A stretch of DNA of 25,579 nt from Stereocaulon alpinum (GCA_018257865.1 JAEUBA010000206.1:1-25579); one strand, 5' to 3'; numbered from the stretch's first letter, positions 8,990 to 19,486 are shown. The notes: generated by a model from the letters alone, not told the origin. Numbers and translations are program-made.

Positions 8990-9530
8990 CCGTTATCTTA
9001 CTATATACTAGTAGGTATATATTATCTATAAATCCTCCTACTTATACTAGGATTTTTACTTTTAAGTATACTTTAATTAGTAGTATATTAAAGAAGAGAA
9101 ATAGAATTAGTAATATAGGTAATCCTTATAGAATCCTTATCTCTATTACCTCTATTAGGCTAGTTTTACCTCTTAGAGTAATTAATATCGCTCTATCTTT
9201 AAGGAAGCTTATAGTCTACCGGATAATCCCCTTAGGGATTCCTTTTATCCTTAAGTTATAGAGTAGCCTTTTATAGGATATATTATCGAATACCTCTACT
9301 ATATTATTTTTACCCTAGTTCTATATTATATAAACTGAATCTATAATAGTCTTTAAGGCTATTTTTACTAAGCGTCTCTTTCTACCCCCTATCTAATATT
9401 CTAAAAGTAGATAATTTCTTTCGGCTATTCTATTAAGATATTTTACTATTACTATCTCTAATACTTTTCTAAGTATATCTAGTAATATAATAGGCTAATA
9501 TACCTTAGACTCTAAATAGTTAGTCTTTTT
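8990..9530 (-). pseudogene. LINE copy A reverse transcriptase relic
   Basis: Minus-strand frame: RKVLEIVIVKYLNRIA (fingers region, about 9430-9480), then VFDNISYKRLLYNLRIKGIP, SFLKDRAILITLRGKTS, and FIDN at 9021-9032 where the family has FVDD. The second Asp of that catalytic pair reads Asn, a RIP change. Compared with copy B it lacks 24 nt at 9303/9304, removing VASLLLLD and hence the motif A catalytic Asp. TAG and TAA codons also interrupt it. Confidence 0.88.
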
Positions 9531-10559
9531 TAATTTTTTTAGTATTACTATATTCGCCTCCTAAAACTTCTTTAGGTAGTATCTATAGTCTAAGTATACT
9601 TAAAATATCCTTCTAAATATTTCTATTATCTCTATATATACTATTCTTAGGAACTTATTTAGGATCTTTAAAATCCCTAAGACCTTATTTACTACTAAGT
9701 ACTAAATTATATCCTTTACCTCCTTTAAGGTAATCTTACTATCTATTACTATAGGTTTTAGGTAGTTAGCCCCCTCTATATCTATTAAGTCTACTAAGGG
9801 TAAGAGTAGGAAGAGGACCCTCCTTAGGGCCTCTACCTTCCCCTTAAAGTTTATTACTTTATTCCCGTTTCCGTCTTTAATAGCTGGGAATTATAGTAGC
9901 TCTTTAAGGTATATACTCCTTTCCCTTCTCTACTTAATAAGTTACTATACTCCTCTTAGTTTTAATAATACTTTATAGACTCCCTCTCTAAAAGCTATTA
10001 TCCTAGCCTTCTATAGGGTAGTAACCTTTTCCCTTTTAGCTTAATAGAGGGCTTCCTTAGTTTTCGCGTTCTTACTATAGTAGTAAGCCTTAAGCGCCGC
10101 CCGTAATACTTTAGTTACCCTTATATATACCCTATTCTAATATAGCTTAGCCCTTACGTACGGTTCCTTATATAAGATAGTATCTTCTATTACCTCTTAT
10201 AGTATAGCTATAAGCCTATTAATATACTAGTTAATTATATCTTTAAAGTCTATTAGGTACTAGCTTATTACTTTATTTAGGATCTTTATATATTTTTAGA
10301 TTTCCTCCTTAGTTACCTTCGCCTCTATCCTTTTCTAAGCCCTTTTCTAGCGTACTAGGCGTTCGCTCTATATCTATTCTAGCTCTATAATAATTAGTAT
10401 ATAGTCTAATCCTATATTAAGGTCGTTCCTTACCCTATACTTTACTATTATATTATACGCGCCTTTAGTTAGGAATATAAGGTCGATAGTACTCTCTAAG
10501 CCCTTATTCTATATTATATAATTACCTTCTCTAATAGTCTTAAAATTATATCTCTCTCT

Positions 10560-11090
10560 CCTACTACCTCTAATAGCTTATCTACTATAGTATAGTATAT
10601 TATTCGTCCTAAGTTATTTTAGTATAGGTAGTATAGGTTAAAGTCTCCTATAACTATATATTTACCCTCGTTCCCTAGCGCTTCCTCTATTTTAGAATAA
10701 TTATTAGACTATCCTTTAATATATAGCTTACTAGTAAGGGGTTATAGATATTATATACCTATACTCTCTCCCCTAGTAGCCCTCTAGTATTTTTTATCCT
10801 ATCCTTAATATCCTTCTAAGTCCTTATAACCTAGATCTATAATAAGTATAAGTTACTTCCCTAGTATTCTACCCCCTAGTTATTAGGATCTATTCTCTTA
10901 TTTATATAGAAATACGTCCTAGCCTCTAAGTCTCCTCTATAGGCTAGGTAGAATCTACTTATACTTATATTATATAAGGTTCTATTTATTAGGTTATATA
11001 CTAGCTTTTAGATTACTAATACGTCTATATCTTTTATATCTTTATTTTAAGAAGTAGTACTATTACTATATCCTTCTTCCTCTATATATT
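10560..11090 (-). pseudogene. LINE copy A endonuclease relic
   Basis: AP-like endonuclease domain on the minus strand. The segment KDIDVLVI (equivalent to DVLAIQEP) lies near 11000-11040, ARTYFYINKRIDPNN near 10880-10920, and the conserved GDFN active-site motif at 10637-10648 (KYIVIGDFNLYYL). The target-nicking domain is recognisable but interrupted by RIP stops. Confidence 0.85.
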
Positions 11091-11608
11091 ATACTATAGT
11101 ATTTTTAGGTAGGGTATATCCCTTATTAGGTAAGGGCTACCTAAATATTCTCCTATATTTAGGTAGTCTTAGTAGTCTTTACTACTCCTAAAGTCTACTT
11201 AAGGGTATTTATTAGACTAATCCTCTCTATAGATAGGGGCTATTACCCTTACTCTACCTTAGAGAGGGTTATTAATTATCCCCTCTTCGCTACCTCCTTA
11301 GTTCCTTTTTAGGGCTTATCTATTATATCCTTTAAGGCCTTCCTCTTCCCTTTAGAGATTACTTTACGCTACTCTTTTAAGCTAGTCCTTTTTAGTATCG
11401 CTAGTATAAGCTCTACTAAGTATTACTTTAGGGTCTCTTTAAAGTATTTTAGCTTATACTTAATTCTTTACCTAGCCTTAGTACTCTCCTTCTATTAGAT
11501 TAAGTAGGTTTTACTCTATACTAAGTACTCCCCTTTATATACTACGTACTTAGGCTTACTACTAGCTCTTTCTATATAATTATTAGTTATATAGTTTTAG
11601 GTATATAT

Positions 11609-11671
11609 CCTATAATAGGTAGGGTATTTATACGCCTTAGTAATATATTTATACCTATAGTAGTTAAAGTA
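11609..11671 (-). pseudogene. LINE copy A ORF1 zinc knuckle relic
   Basis: Minus-strand residues YFNYYRYKYITKAY keep the CX2CX4HX4C spacing of the Tad1 ORF1 zinc knuckle, with each Cys (TGC/TGT) and the His (CAT) converted to Tyr by TpG to TpA and CpA to TpA changes. This would have been the nucleic-acid-binding part of the ORF1 protein. Confidence 0.8.
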
Positions 11672-12387
11672 CTACTTAGGGGTAACCTCTCTCTCTTAAT
11701 AATTATAGAAGAGGAGGTTATTCTCTACTACTATTCCCTTTATAATAAATTAGTTCGCTGCTTTTAAGCTTAGGACCTTAATTATTATTATAGAAAACCT
11801 CTTCTCCCTTTTAAGTATATCTAGCTTTAATATAAATATAGGCTACTTAACCTTTATTATCTCTAACTTTAGATAGAGCTTCCTATTATCTTTCTTTAAG
11901 GTTTTAAAGACCCCTTATTAATTCTTTATATCTATTATCTTTTTTACTCTATAGACCGCTACTATTACTATCTTCTAAAGTACTCTTATTAACTTATAGA
12001 GTTTCCTTACCTACCTATTATCCTTTTCTAGCTTTTCCCTAGCCTTTACTAAGACTATCTAAAGAATAATATCCCCCCCTATAGTCCTCCTTATTATAAT
12101 AATCTCCTTAGTTACCCCTCTTACTCCCCTAAATATCTATACTAGTTAAGGGAGGGTTATTATAGCTATCTATATCTTTTTACTATTATTATTAATTCTA
12201 ATAGTTATCTACTTCGCTTTCTTAATATCTTCCGCCCTAGGTATAGCTAGGTAGATAGTATTTTAGCCTCTTTAGGCTATATAGGCTATATCCGCTTAGC
12301 TATTATTTACCCTTCTAATTAGGTAGTCTTCGCGCGTTAATTAGCTACGATACTCCTTTATAGTATATCTTTTAGCGGTATTCTCCT

Positions 12388-12487
12388 ATATCTTTCTTAC
12401 TATAATAGAAAATCGGTAATTAGGACCCTATAGATCTCCCGAGCTATTCTAACCAATAGTTTTTAAAAGAATTAAGATACTAAGACT
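12388..12487. other. Spacer between the two LINE copies
   Basis: About 100 bp match neither the copy B interior at the equivalent place nor any other part of the window that I noticed. They contain CpA/TpG steps (for example AACCAATAG), which the flanking LINEs lack. It may be a piece of old target DNA between the insertions or variable 5' sequence of copy A. Confidence 0.5.
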
Positions 12488-14089
12488 CTTGATTAATTAA
12501 TTGATTTATACGCCTATTCTAGTATCTATATATACTAATAAGGGTGTTCTCTTATATTATTAGGAAATCTAGGGGGGTTAAAGGCCCTTTAGACGTAAAA
12601 GAAACCTTTCTAAAGTTACCCCTTCTAGCTAAAAACTTTCGCTTATTAGCTTACTTATTATTCTACTCTACTTATTTAATCTTACTACTAGGCTCTATAA
12701 TACTAGTAATAATAATCTCTATTACCCTAATAAGCCCTATAATACTTTAGTAGCTCCGCCGCCTTTAGCTTCTACTTATACTTAGGCTTCTTTATCTTTA
12801 GGGTTTTTATTACTGGTTCTACTCTAATAGGGAGTTTAGACTAGGAGAGCTATTCCTTAGTAAGTTAATACTATATTAGGAATCCTAACTTAACTAGCTA
12901 TCTTATAGCTACTCTTATACTAGTAACCTTAACTAGTATAGTCCTAATATTATAAGTCTCTACCTCTTTAATAAGTTCCCTTTAAGTATTATTAAGCTTT
13001 AGGTAGTATAGAAGAATATACTTTATATCCTAATTCCTCTATTTATAACTATAGTAGGTACTACGGACCCCTAGTACTTTCGCTTTATAAAGGAAGTAGT
13101 TAAACCTATTCTTCCTACTTTAGAGTTAGACTACTATCGAGCTTTCTACCTTCCTAAGCTTTAGGTAGTAGTTATACCTTTCTCCGAATAATAATTTATT
13201 TTATACGGGTATATAAGAGTACTTAGGGATAGTATCCTTATATACCTCCTACTACTTAATCTACTTCGCTATTACCTAGCCTTATATCTTCTTAACTAGG
13301 ACGCCTATATCTTAATACTCCTTAATATCTATTTTTAGGTTATACTAATATACCTTCCTCCTTATTACTATTATCGCTTAATCCTAATCCTTCGCCTTAA
13401 GCTCCTATAGGGCCTATTCTTCCTTTTCTAGTAATAGGGTTAAGTATATTAGGCGCGCCCTTCCTCTCCTTCCCTATAGTCTCCTACGGATTAAGCGGTT
13501 ACCTTTAATTATTAAGGGGTATACTCCCCTTAGTACCTAGTATCTTATAACTAGGGCGTTTAGATAGGTTTAGATAAGTATAATAACTACTTCCGCTTTT
13601 AAGACTTAGACTAGTATTACCTTATATACTCTAAGTACTATCTATAGGTAGTTATTCTATATTATTATAAGCGTCTTAATATACTTTTCTATAGCTCCCC
13701 GCCCCTTAGTAGGGGTATACTATATTAGAGTAGTAAATATAAGTATAGGCCTTACTACTATACTATATACCTTCCTATACTTCTTAAACGTAGCTCCCTA
13801 AATTAATCCTACTAGGTACTTAATCGCCTAGGCTTAAGTAGCGGCCTTTACCTTTACCTACGCTATATATAAGCCCTAGCGGAGTTTAGTATTAATATAT
13901 AACCCTAAGACCCTAATACTCGCTTCTAGCTTAACCTCTACATTACTAAATTATACTATCTCCTTTATATTAAACCTTTTAGGGGTATATAATAGATATA
14001 CTAGTTTATACTTCTAAAGTATAAATATTACCCTATATATTTTCGCCTATATTTAGTAGAGCTTATAGGCCTATTCTAGCTACCTATAG

Positions 14090-14660
14090 TTCGTTTCCGT
14101 TATCTTACTATATACTAGTAGGTATATATTATCTATAAATCCTCCTACCTATACTAGGATCTTTACCTTTAAGTATACTTTAATTAGTAGTATATTAAAG
14201 AAGAGGAATAGGATTAGTAATATTAGTAATCCTTATAGGATCCCTATTTCTACCGCCTTAACTAGACTAGTCCTACCCCCTAAGGTTATTAATATTACTC
14301 TATCTTTAAGGAAGCTTATAGTCTACTAGATAATCCCCTTAGGGATTCCTTTTATCCTTAAGTTATAAAGTAGCCTTTTATAGGATATATTATTAAATAC
14401 TCCTACTATATCTAGTAATAGTAAACTCGCTACGTTATTCTTACCTTAGTTTTATATTATATAGATTAAGTCTATAATAGTCTCTAAGGCTATTTTTATT
14501 AAATATCTCTTTCTACCTCCTATCTAGTATTCTAGGAGTAAGTAATTTACTTTAGCTATTCCGCTAAGTTATTTTACTATTACTATCTCTAATACTTTCC
14601 TAAGTATATCTAGTAGTATAATAGGTTAATAGGCCTTAGGCTTAGAGTAATTAGTCTTCT
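14090..14660 (-). pseudogene. LINE copy B reverse transcriptase relic
   Basis: Minus-strand frame with NNVASLLLLDIVGVFDN (about 14393-14440), the motif A region with the catalytic Asp still readable, followed by the same YKRLLYNLRIKGIP block as copy A. The FIDN motif lies at 14128-14139, where the second Asp of the catalytic pair reads Asn through RIP. Several TAG/TAA codons interrupt it. Confidence 0.88.
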
Positions 14661-15689
14661 TTAACTTCTTTAGTATTACTATATTCGCTTCGTAGAACTT
14701 CTTTAGGTAGTATCTATAATCTAAGTATACTTAAAATACCCTTTGAAAGGTCTCCCCTATTTCTATATATACTACTCTTAGGAACTTATTTAGGATCCCT
14801 AAAATCCCTAAGGCCTTATCTACTACTAAGTACTAAATCGCGTCCCTTACCTCCTTTACAGTAATCTTACTATCTATTATAATAAGCTTTAGGTAATTAG
14901 CCCCCTTAATATCCGTTAAGTCTACTAGGGGTAGAGGCGGGAAGAGGACCCTCCTTAAGGCCTCTACCTTCCCTTTAAAGTTTATCGCTTTATTCCCGTT
15001 CCCGTCTTTAATAGCTAGGAATTATAGTAGCTCTTTAAGGCGTATACTCCTCTCCCTTCCCTATTTAATAAGTTACTATACTCCTCCTAGCCTTAGTAAT
15101 ACTCTATAGACCCCCTCTTAGAAAGCTATTATCCTAGTCTTTTATAGGATAGTAACCTTTTTCCTTTTAGTTTAGCGGAGAGCCTCCTTAGTCTATATAT
15201 TTCTACTATAGCGGTAGGCCTTAAGCGCTGCCTATAATACCTTAGTAACTCTTATATACGCCTTATTTTAGTATAGTTTAGCTCCGGCGTAGGGTTCCTT
15301 AAATAAGATAGTATTCTCTACTACCTCCTATAGCGTAGCTATAAGCTTATTAATATATAGGTTAATTACTTCCTCTAAGTTTAATAAGTATCTACCTATA
15401 ACCTTATTTAAGATCCTTATATATTTCCGGATCTCCTCGCTAGTTACCTCTATCTCTATCCTTTTCTAAGCTCTCTTCTAGTATACCTAGCGCTCGCTTT
15501 AGGTCTATTCTAGCTCTATTATAATTAGTATATAATCTAACTCTATATTAAGGTCTTCTCTTACTCCGCACTTCGCTATTATATTATACGCGCCTTCGGT
15601 TAGGAATATAAGGTTAATAGTACTCTCTAAGCCCCTACTTTACTATATAACTAACTTCTCTAGTAGTTTAAGGATTATCCCCTTCTCTC

Positions 15690-16190
15690 CTACTACTTCT
15701 AGTAGCCTATCTACTATCGTATAGTATATAGCTCGTCCTAGGTTATTCTATTAGGGGTAGTATAGGTTAAAATCCCCTACTATAATATATTCGCCTTCGC
15801 TTTCTAAGGCCTCCTTTAGCCTTAGGATAGTTATAGGGCTATCTACTAATATATAGCTTACTAGTAAAGGGTTATAAATATTATATACCTATACCCTCTC
15901 TACTATTAGCTCCTTAGTATTTTCGTCCTTAGTATTAGTATTATTTTAGGTTCTCTTAGTTTAGATCTATAATAAGTATAAGTCGCCCTCCTAGTACTCT
16001 ACCCCCTAGTCGTTAAGATCTATCCTTTTATTTATATAGAAGTATATTCTAGCCTCTAGGTCTCCCCTATAAGCTAAGTAGAACCTACTTATACTTATAT
16101 TATATAAGGTTCTATTTATTAGGTTATATACTAGCTTTTAAATTGCTAATACGTCTATATCTTTTATATCTTTATTTTTAAGAAGTAGTA
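15690..16190 (-). pseudogene. LINE copy B endonuclease relic
   Basis: Same AP-endonuclease domain as copy A. GDFN is encoded by the complement of 15766-15777, preceded by EGEYIIV. It is disrupted by RIP stops. Confidence 0.85.
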
Positions 16191-16739
16191 CTATTACTAT
16201 ATCCTTCTTCCTCTATATATTATACTATAGTATTTTTAGGTAGGGTATATTCCTTATTAGGTAAGGGCCGCTTAGACGTTCTCCTATATTTAGGTAGTCT
16301 TAGTAGTCTTTACTACTCCTAAAGTCTACTTAAAGGTATTTATTAGATTAATCCTCTCTATAGATAGGGGCTGTTACCCTTATTCCGCTTTAAAGAGGGT
16401 TATTAGTTATCCCCTCTTTACTACCTCCTTAGTTCCTTTCTAAGGCTTATCTATTATATCCTCTAAGGCCTTCCTCTTCCCTTTAGAGATTACTTTACGC
16501 TACCCTTTTAAGCTAGTCCTTCCTAGTATCGCTAGTATAGGCCTTATTAAGTATTACTTTAGGGTTTCTTTAAAGTATTTTAGCTTATACTTAATTCTCT
16601 ACCTAGCCTTAGTATTCTCCTTCTATTAGATTAAGTAGGTTTTACTTTATACTAAGTACTCCCCCTTATATACTACGTACTTAGGCTTACTGCCAGCTCT
16701 TTCTATATAATTATTAGTTATATAGTTTTAGGCGTATAT

Positions 16740-16802
16740 CCTATAGCAGGTAGGGTATTTATACGCCTTAATAATATATCTATACCTATAGTAGTTAAAG
16801 TA
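16740..16802 (-). pseudogene. LINE copy B ORF1 zinc knuckle relic
   Basis: Same knuckle as copy A at the equivalent offset. The four metal-binding positions of the CX2CX4HX4C box read Tyr. One downstream Cys codon (TGC) is retained here where copy A has TAT. Confidence 0.75.
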
Positions 16803-17916
16803 CTACTTAGGGGTAGCTTCTCTCTCTTAGTAATTATAGAAGAGGAGGCTATTCTCTACTACTATCCCCTCTATAATAAGCCGGTTCGCCGCCTTTAGGC
16901 TTAGGACCTTAATTATTAGTATAGAGAATCTCTTCTCCCTCCTAAGTATATCTAGCTTTAATATAAATATAGGCTATTTAGCCTTTATTATCTCTAACTC
17001 TAAGTAAAGCTTCCTATTATCTTTTCTTAGGGTTTTAAAGATCCCCTATTAGTCCTTTATATTTATTATCTTTTCTACTCTATAGATCGCTACTATTACT
17101 ATCTTTTAGAGGACTTTCGCTAACCTATAGAGTCTCCTTACCTACTTATTATCCTTCTCTAACTCCTCCCTAGCCTTTACTAAGGCTATCTAAAGAATAA
17201 TATCCCCCCCTTATAATCCTCCTTATTATAATAATCTCCCTAGCTACTCCCCCTACTCCCCTAAATATTTATACTAGTTAGGGAAGAGTTGCTATAGCTA
17301 TCTATATCTTTTCGCTAGTATTATTAATCCTAACTATTACCTACTTCACTTTCTTAATATCTTCTACCTTAGGTATAGCTAGGTAGATAGTATTTTAGCC
17401 CCTTTAGGCTATATAGGCTATATCCGCCTAGCTATTATTTACCCTTTTAGTTAGGTAGTCTTTACGCGTTAGTTAGCTGCGGTACTCCTTTATAGTATAT
17501 CTTTTAGCGGTATTCTCCTATATATACTCTATAATCCTTTCTACTATATTCTAGAAGAAGCCTTATACGGTCTTATTTATATTTACTTATAGTATCCCCT
17601 AGACCTTCTCTATAAACTCTAGTAGCGCCTATTCCGTAGCCTTTATATACCGTATTCTTTCTTTAATTCTTTCCCTACCTTAAGGGCCCTATAAATCTTT
17701 AGTAGGTTTCTACTATTATCGCTATCGCCTTATTATTATATTAGGACGCGTTTCTTATCTACCTTTACTACTAATACCTCCCTTCTCTCCTCCCCCCCTA
17801 TCTTATATTATTTTACTAGGTTCGTAACCCGGTATAATCGCTTATCTAGCCTAGTAGGCCTGCTCGCTCGTCGTACTCGTTATTATCGCTATTATTCGTT
17901 TATTCTAGAATAGTTC

Positions 17917-18117
17917 AAACCCTTCCTTATATATTTACCTTAATTATACTAAGCCCTAATATAATCCGGGTGATCTAGCCCTATATCTATTATATTACTC
18001 TATAATCTACCTAATATACCTTAGATTACTTATATTACTAGGTCCTCTCTTAATAGTCCTTTACCTACTAACTCTATTATATACCTTACCTATAACCTTA
18101 CGGGGTTACCCGTAATA
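17917..18117 (-). repeat. 3' LTR of the chromovirus
   Basis: 201 bp, matching 24012-24212 with about 13 differences, all transitions except one. On the minus strand it begins TATTACGGGTAACC, the RIPed form of the other LTR's TGTTACGTAACC-like start. The low-coordinate end (AAACCC) lacks a clear TG/CA terminus, so that boundary may be off by a few bases. Confidence 0.85.
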
Positions 18118-18301
18118 TAATCCCCTTATTTAGTTATTTTCGTCCCGAAAGTAACTTAATAACCTAAGTATTTCTTCCTTATACTAAGGATTACGAAACT
18201 AACGAACTCCCTTACTTATTATTATTAGTTAGTCCTAAAACTTAGGATAGCTTCCTTATTAAAACGCTCCTATTTATAGTATACTAACTTAGGTCTTCTA
18301 T

Positions 18302-18431
18302 TGTAAGGAGTAGGTTAGACTCCGGGCTAGAGCCCTACCCCTCTGCTACCTAGAAGTAGCAAAAGTTAAGGATATCAGGTCTGATACTTAGAAGGCCCCT
18401 ATTAGGGCTTATAGCGTATCTACCCCTTATA
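18302..18431. repeat. Terminal repeat, left copy, of the miniature element
   Basis: 130 bp, differing from the right copy at 8 positions, all transitions. It contains CpA and TpG (GATATCAGGTCTG, CTGCTACC), so RIP is light here. A diverged inverted relative lies at 611-747. Confidence 0.85.
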
Positions 18432-18557
18432 ACTATTCCCCCCCTTAAGGGACTCGTCCCTGAGGACTACTAATAGTATAAGTTAAACTTCCCCTAGATT
18501 AACGCCGCTTAGCGAGAGTTATTAGGTTATAAGGCCCCTATAGAGCGCCTTACTAAG

Positions 18558-18750
18558 GCCTAGTTAAAGCCCCTATAGGGCGCCTCTAAGCTGGCTAATC
18601 TACGCGCGATAGCGTAATACTATACCTAGTTAAGGCCTTTACTAAGGTGCCTCTAAGCTAGCTAATCAGCGCGTGATAGCGTAATACTATACCTAGTTAA
18701 GGCCCTTACTAAGGTGCCTCTAAGCTAGCTAATTAGCGCGGTACAGCGCG
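18558..18750 (+). repeat. 67-bp tandem repeat, about three units
   Basis: A unit of 67-68 bp starting near CCTCTAAGCT (about 18582, 18650 and 18717) contains AGCGCG, GATAGCGTAATACTATACC and TAGTTAAGGC. A degenerate partial unit precedes it at about 18558. It is confined to the interior of the miniature LTR-type element. Confidence 0.85.
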
Positions 18751-18767
18751 ATATTTAGTACCCCTCT

Positions 18768-18841
18768 AAGAGTTAAACCCCCGACCTTATACGCTAAGGC
18801 GCCTAGGCGATTAACTAACGGAGTATTAGACCTAATATAAT
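18768..18841 (-). other. tRNA-like segment with possible Pol III boxes
   Basis: On the minus strand this reads ACTCCGTTAGTTAATCG, then CCTAGGCG, the stem-like CCTTAGCGTATAAGG, then GGTCGGGGGTTTAACTC. The order resembles acceptor, D arm with A box, anticodon arm, and T arm with a B box whose GGTTCAA has become GGTTTAA. The anticodon loop is too short or lacks T33, and the 3' acceptor strand is not found, so it is not a functional tRNA gene. It could be a tRNA-derived promoter segment or the primer-binding neighbourhood of the element. Confidence 0.35.
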
Positions 18842-18971
18842 TATAAGGAGTAGGTTAGACTCCGGGCTAAAGCCCTACCCCTCTACCACCTAGAAGTAGC
18901 AAAAGTCAAGGATATTAGGTCCGATACCTAGAAGGCCCCTATTAGGGCTTATAGCGTATCTACCCCTTATA
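18842..18971. repeat. Terminal repeat, right copy, of the miniature element
   Basis: 130 bp, a direct repeat of 18302-18431 at a distance of 540 bp. The initial TG of the left copy is TA here. Confidence 0.85.
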
Positions 18972-18987
18972 CCTATACTATATAGGG

Positions 18988-19372
18988 GAAGTATCTAATT
19001 AATATATTAAGTATATTTATAGTAGTAATAAGTATAAGCTATCTCTACTTAATATTCCTAAGTAGAAACGGATAGAGGAATAGTATACTAAATTACGTAG
19101 CGAGGAGGATAAAGCCTTTACGAAGCTTTTTTACCTACGGAAATAAATTTAAAGGATTAAGGCAGACTAAGCGAAGATAGTCTAATAAGAGGTAAGGAAT
19201 ATTAAGTTCTTAAAAAAGGAGGAGGAGAGGGAGAAGGAAGCTACTACTTCTAAAGTCCTAAATAACCTCCTATCCTTTAATATAGGTAAGATTAACTTTT
19301 CTAAGTAGGATCCCCTAACTGCGGATTTTATTTCTAGAACTACTTTAGCCTCTTAGGGTAGTTAAGCGTAGA
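18988..19372 (+). pseudogene. Antisense frame relic, charged coiled-coil-like protein
   Basis: One plus-strand frame runs for about 125 codons, broken only by TAG/TAA codons of the kind RIP makes from CAG, CAA or TGG. Readable pieces are YKLSLLNIPK, KLRSEEDKAFTKLFYLRK, EVRNIKFLKKEEEREKEATT and SKVLNNLLSFNIGKINF, ending near DPLTADFISRTTLAS. It is rich in Lys and Glu with heptad-like spacing, suggesting a coiled coil. It runs opposite to the chromovirus pol and its end meets the chromodomain end at about 19361-19372. I do not recognise the family with confidence. It may be an accessory antisense ORF of the element or a captured gene fragment. Confidence 0.5.
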
Positions 19373-19486
19373 TAGTAACTCCTATATATTCTCTAATTAG
19401 TTATAATCTAACTACTTTATTAGATACCTCTTTCTTCCCTTAATTACCTAATAATCTAGAATTTCCTTAATATCGTACTCCTTATC
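19361..19486 (-). pseudogene. Chromodomain relic of the chromovirus
   Basis: Minus-strand frame: KEYDIKEILDY, stop, VIKGRKRYLIK, stop, LDYN, stop, LEN, I, stop, ELLSTLN. The pattern fits a chromodomain: EYxVExILD, then a strand with RxxYLVKW, then the ENTWEP signature. RIP has turned the Trp and other TGG/CAG codons into stops. It lies at the C-terminus of integrase, as in chromoviruses. Confidence 0.88.

Larger units (their letters stand above)
7374..12387 (-). mobile_element. Tad1-clade LINE, copy A, RIPed and 5'-truncated
   Basis: A non-LTR retrotransposon on the minus strand, so its 3' end is at 7374 and its 5' side at 12387. Order along the element: ORF1 with a zinc knuckle (11609-11671), AP-type endonuclease (about 10560-11090), reverse transcriptase (about 8990-9530), then an RNase H/zinc-type C-terminal region (about 7850-8400). 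The 3' tail is a simple TTAA/ATTA repeat (7374-7395). It aligns throughout with copy B at an offset of about 5108 bp. At about 12388 it stops matching copy B, which carries on through more of ORF1. Every frame is riddled with TAG/TAA from RIP. It is an inactive relic and one of two head-to-tail copies. Confidence 0.9.
12488..17880 (-). mobile_element. Tad1-clade LINE, copy B, RIPed, longer
   Basis: Second minus-strand copy in the same orientation as copy A. The 3' end (12488, simple TTAA/ATTA tail) is shared with copy A. The 5' side extends beyond copy A from about 17535 through more ORF1 (minus-strand ERIRYIKATE, ALLEFIEKV, ILSVNINKTV, ENTAKRYTIKEYRS at about 17480-17660) to somewhere near 17880. 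The exact 5' end is not defined. Domain order is ORF1, endonuclease, reverse transcriptase, C-terminal RNase H/zinc region. It differs from copy A mostly by transitions plus the 24-nt segment missing in A. It is inactive: stops of RIP type occur throughout. Confidence 0.9.
18302..18971 (-). mobile_element. 670-bp miniature LTR-type element (TRIM-like)
   Basis: Two direct repeats of exactly 130 bp (18302-18431 and 18842-18971) flank a 410-bp interior. Each starts TGTAAGG or TATAAGG and ends CCTTATA, the RIPed form of CCTTACA, so the repeats have short inverted termini as LTRs do. The flanking pentamers TCTAT (18297-18301) and CCTAT (18972-18976) are a candidate target duplication with one transition. 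The purine tract AAGGGGGGGAATAG on the minus strand next to 18431 fits a polypurine tract, which suggests minus orientation. The interior has no coding frame; it has a 67-bp tandem repeat and a tRNA-like segment. It is nested in the 3' region of the chromovirus and keeps noticeably more CpA/TpG than its surroundings. Confidence 0.6.

Noticed and set aside
18444..18480. Possible hammerhead ribozyme (CTGAGGA box, as in retrozymes) in the miniature element
   Set aside because: The CUGANGA-like box is present after a GGGAC/GTCCC hairpin, but no GAAA box, stem III or suitable cleavage site could be placed.
18558..18750. CRISPR-like array
   Set aside because: Units of 67 bp are directly adjacent without unique spacers, lie inside a retroelement, and the genome is fungal.
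18768..18841. Functional tRNA gene
   Set aside because: D-arm-like and T-arm-like parts are seen, but the anticodon loop is wrong and the 3' acceptor strand is missing.
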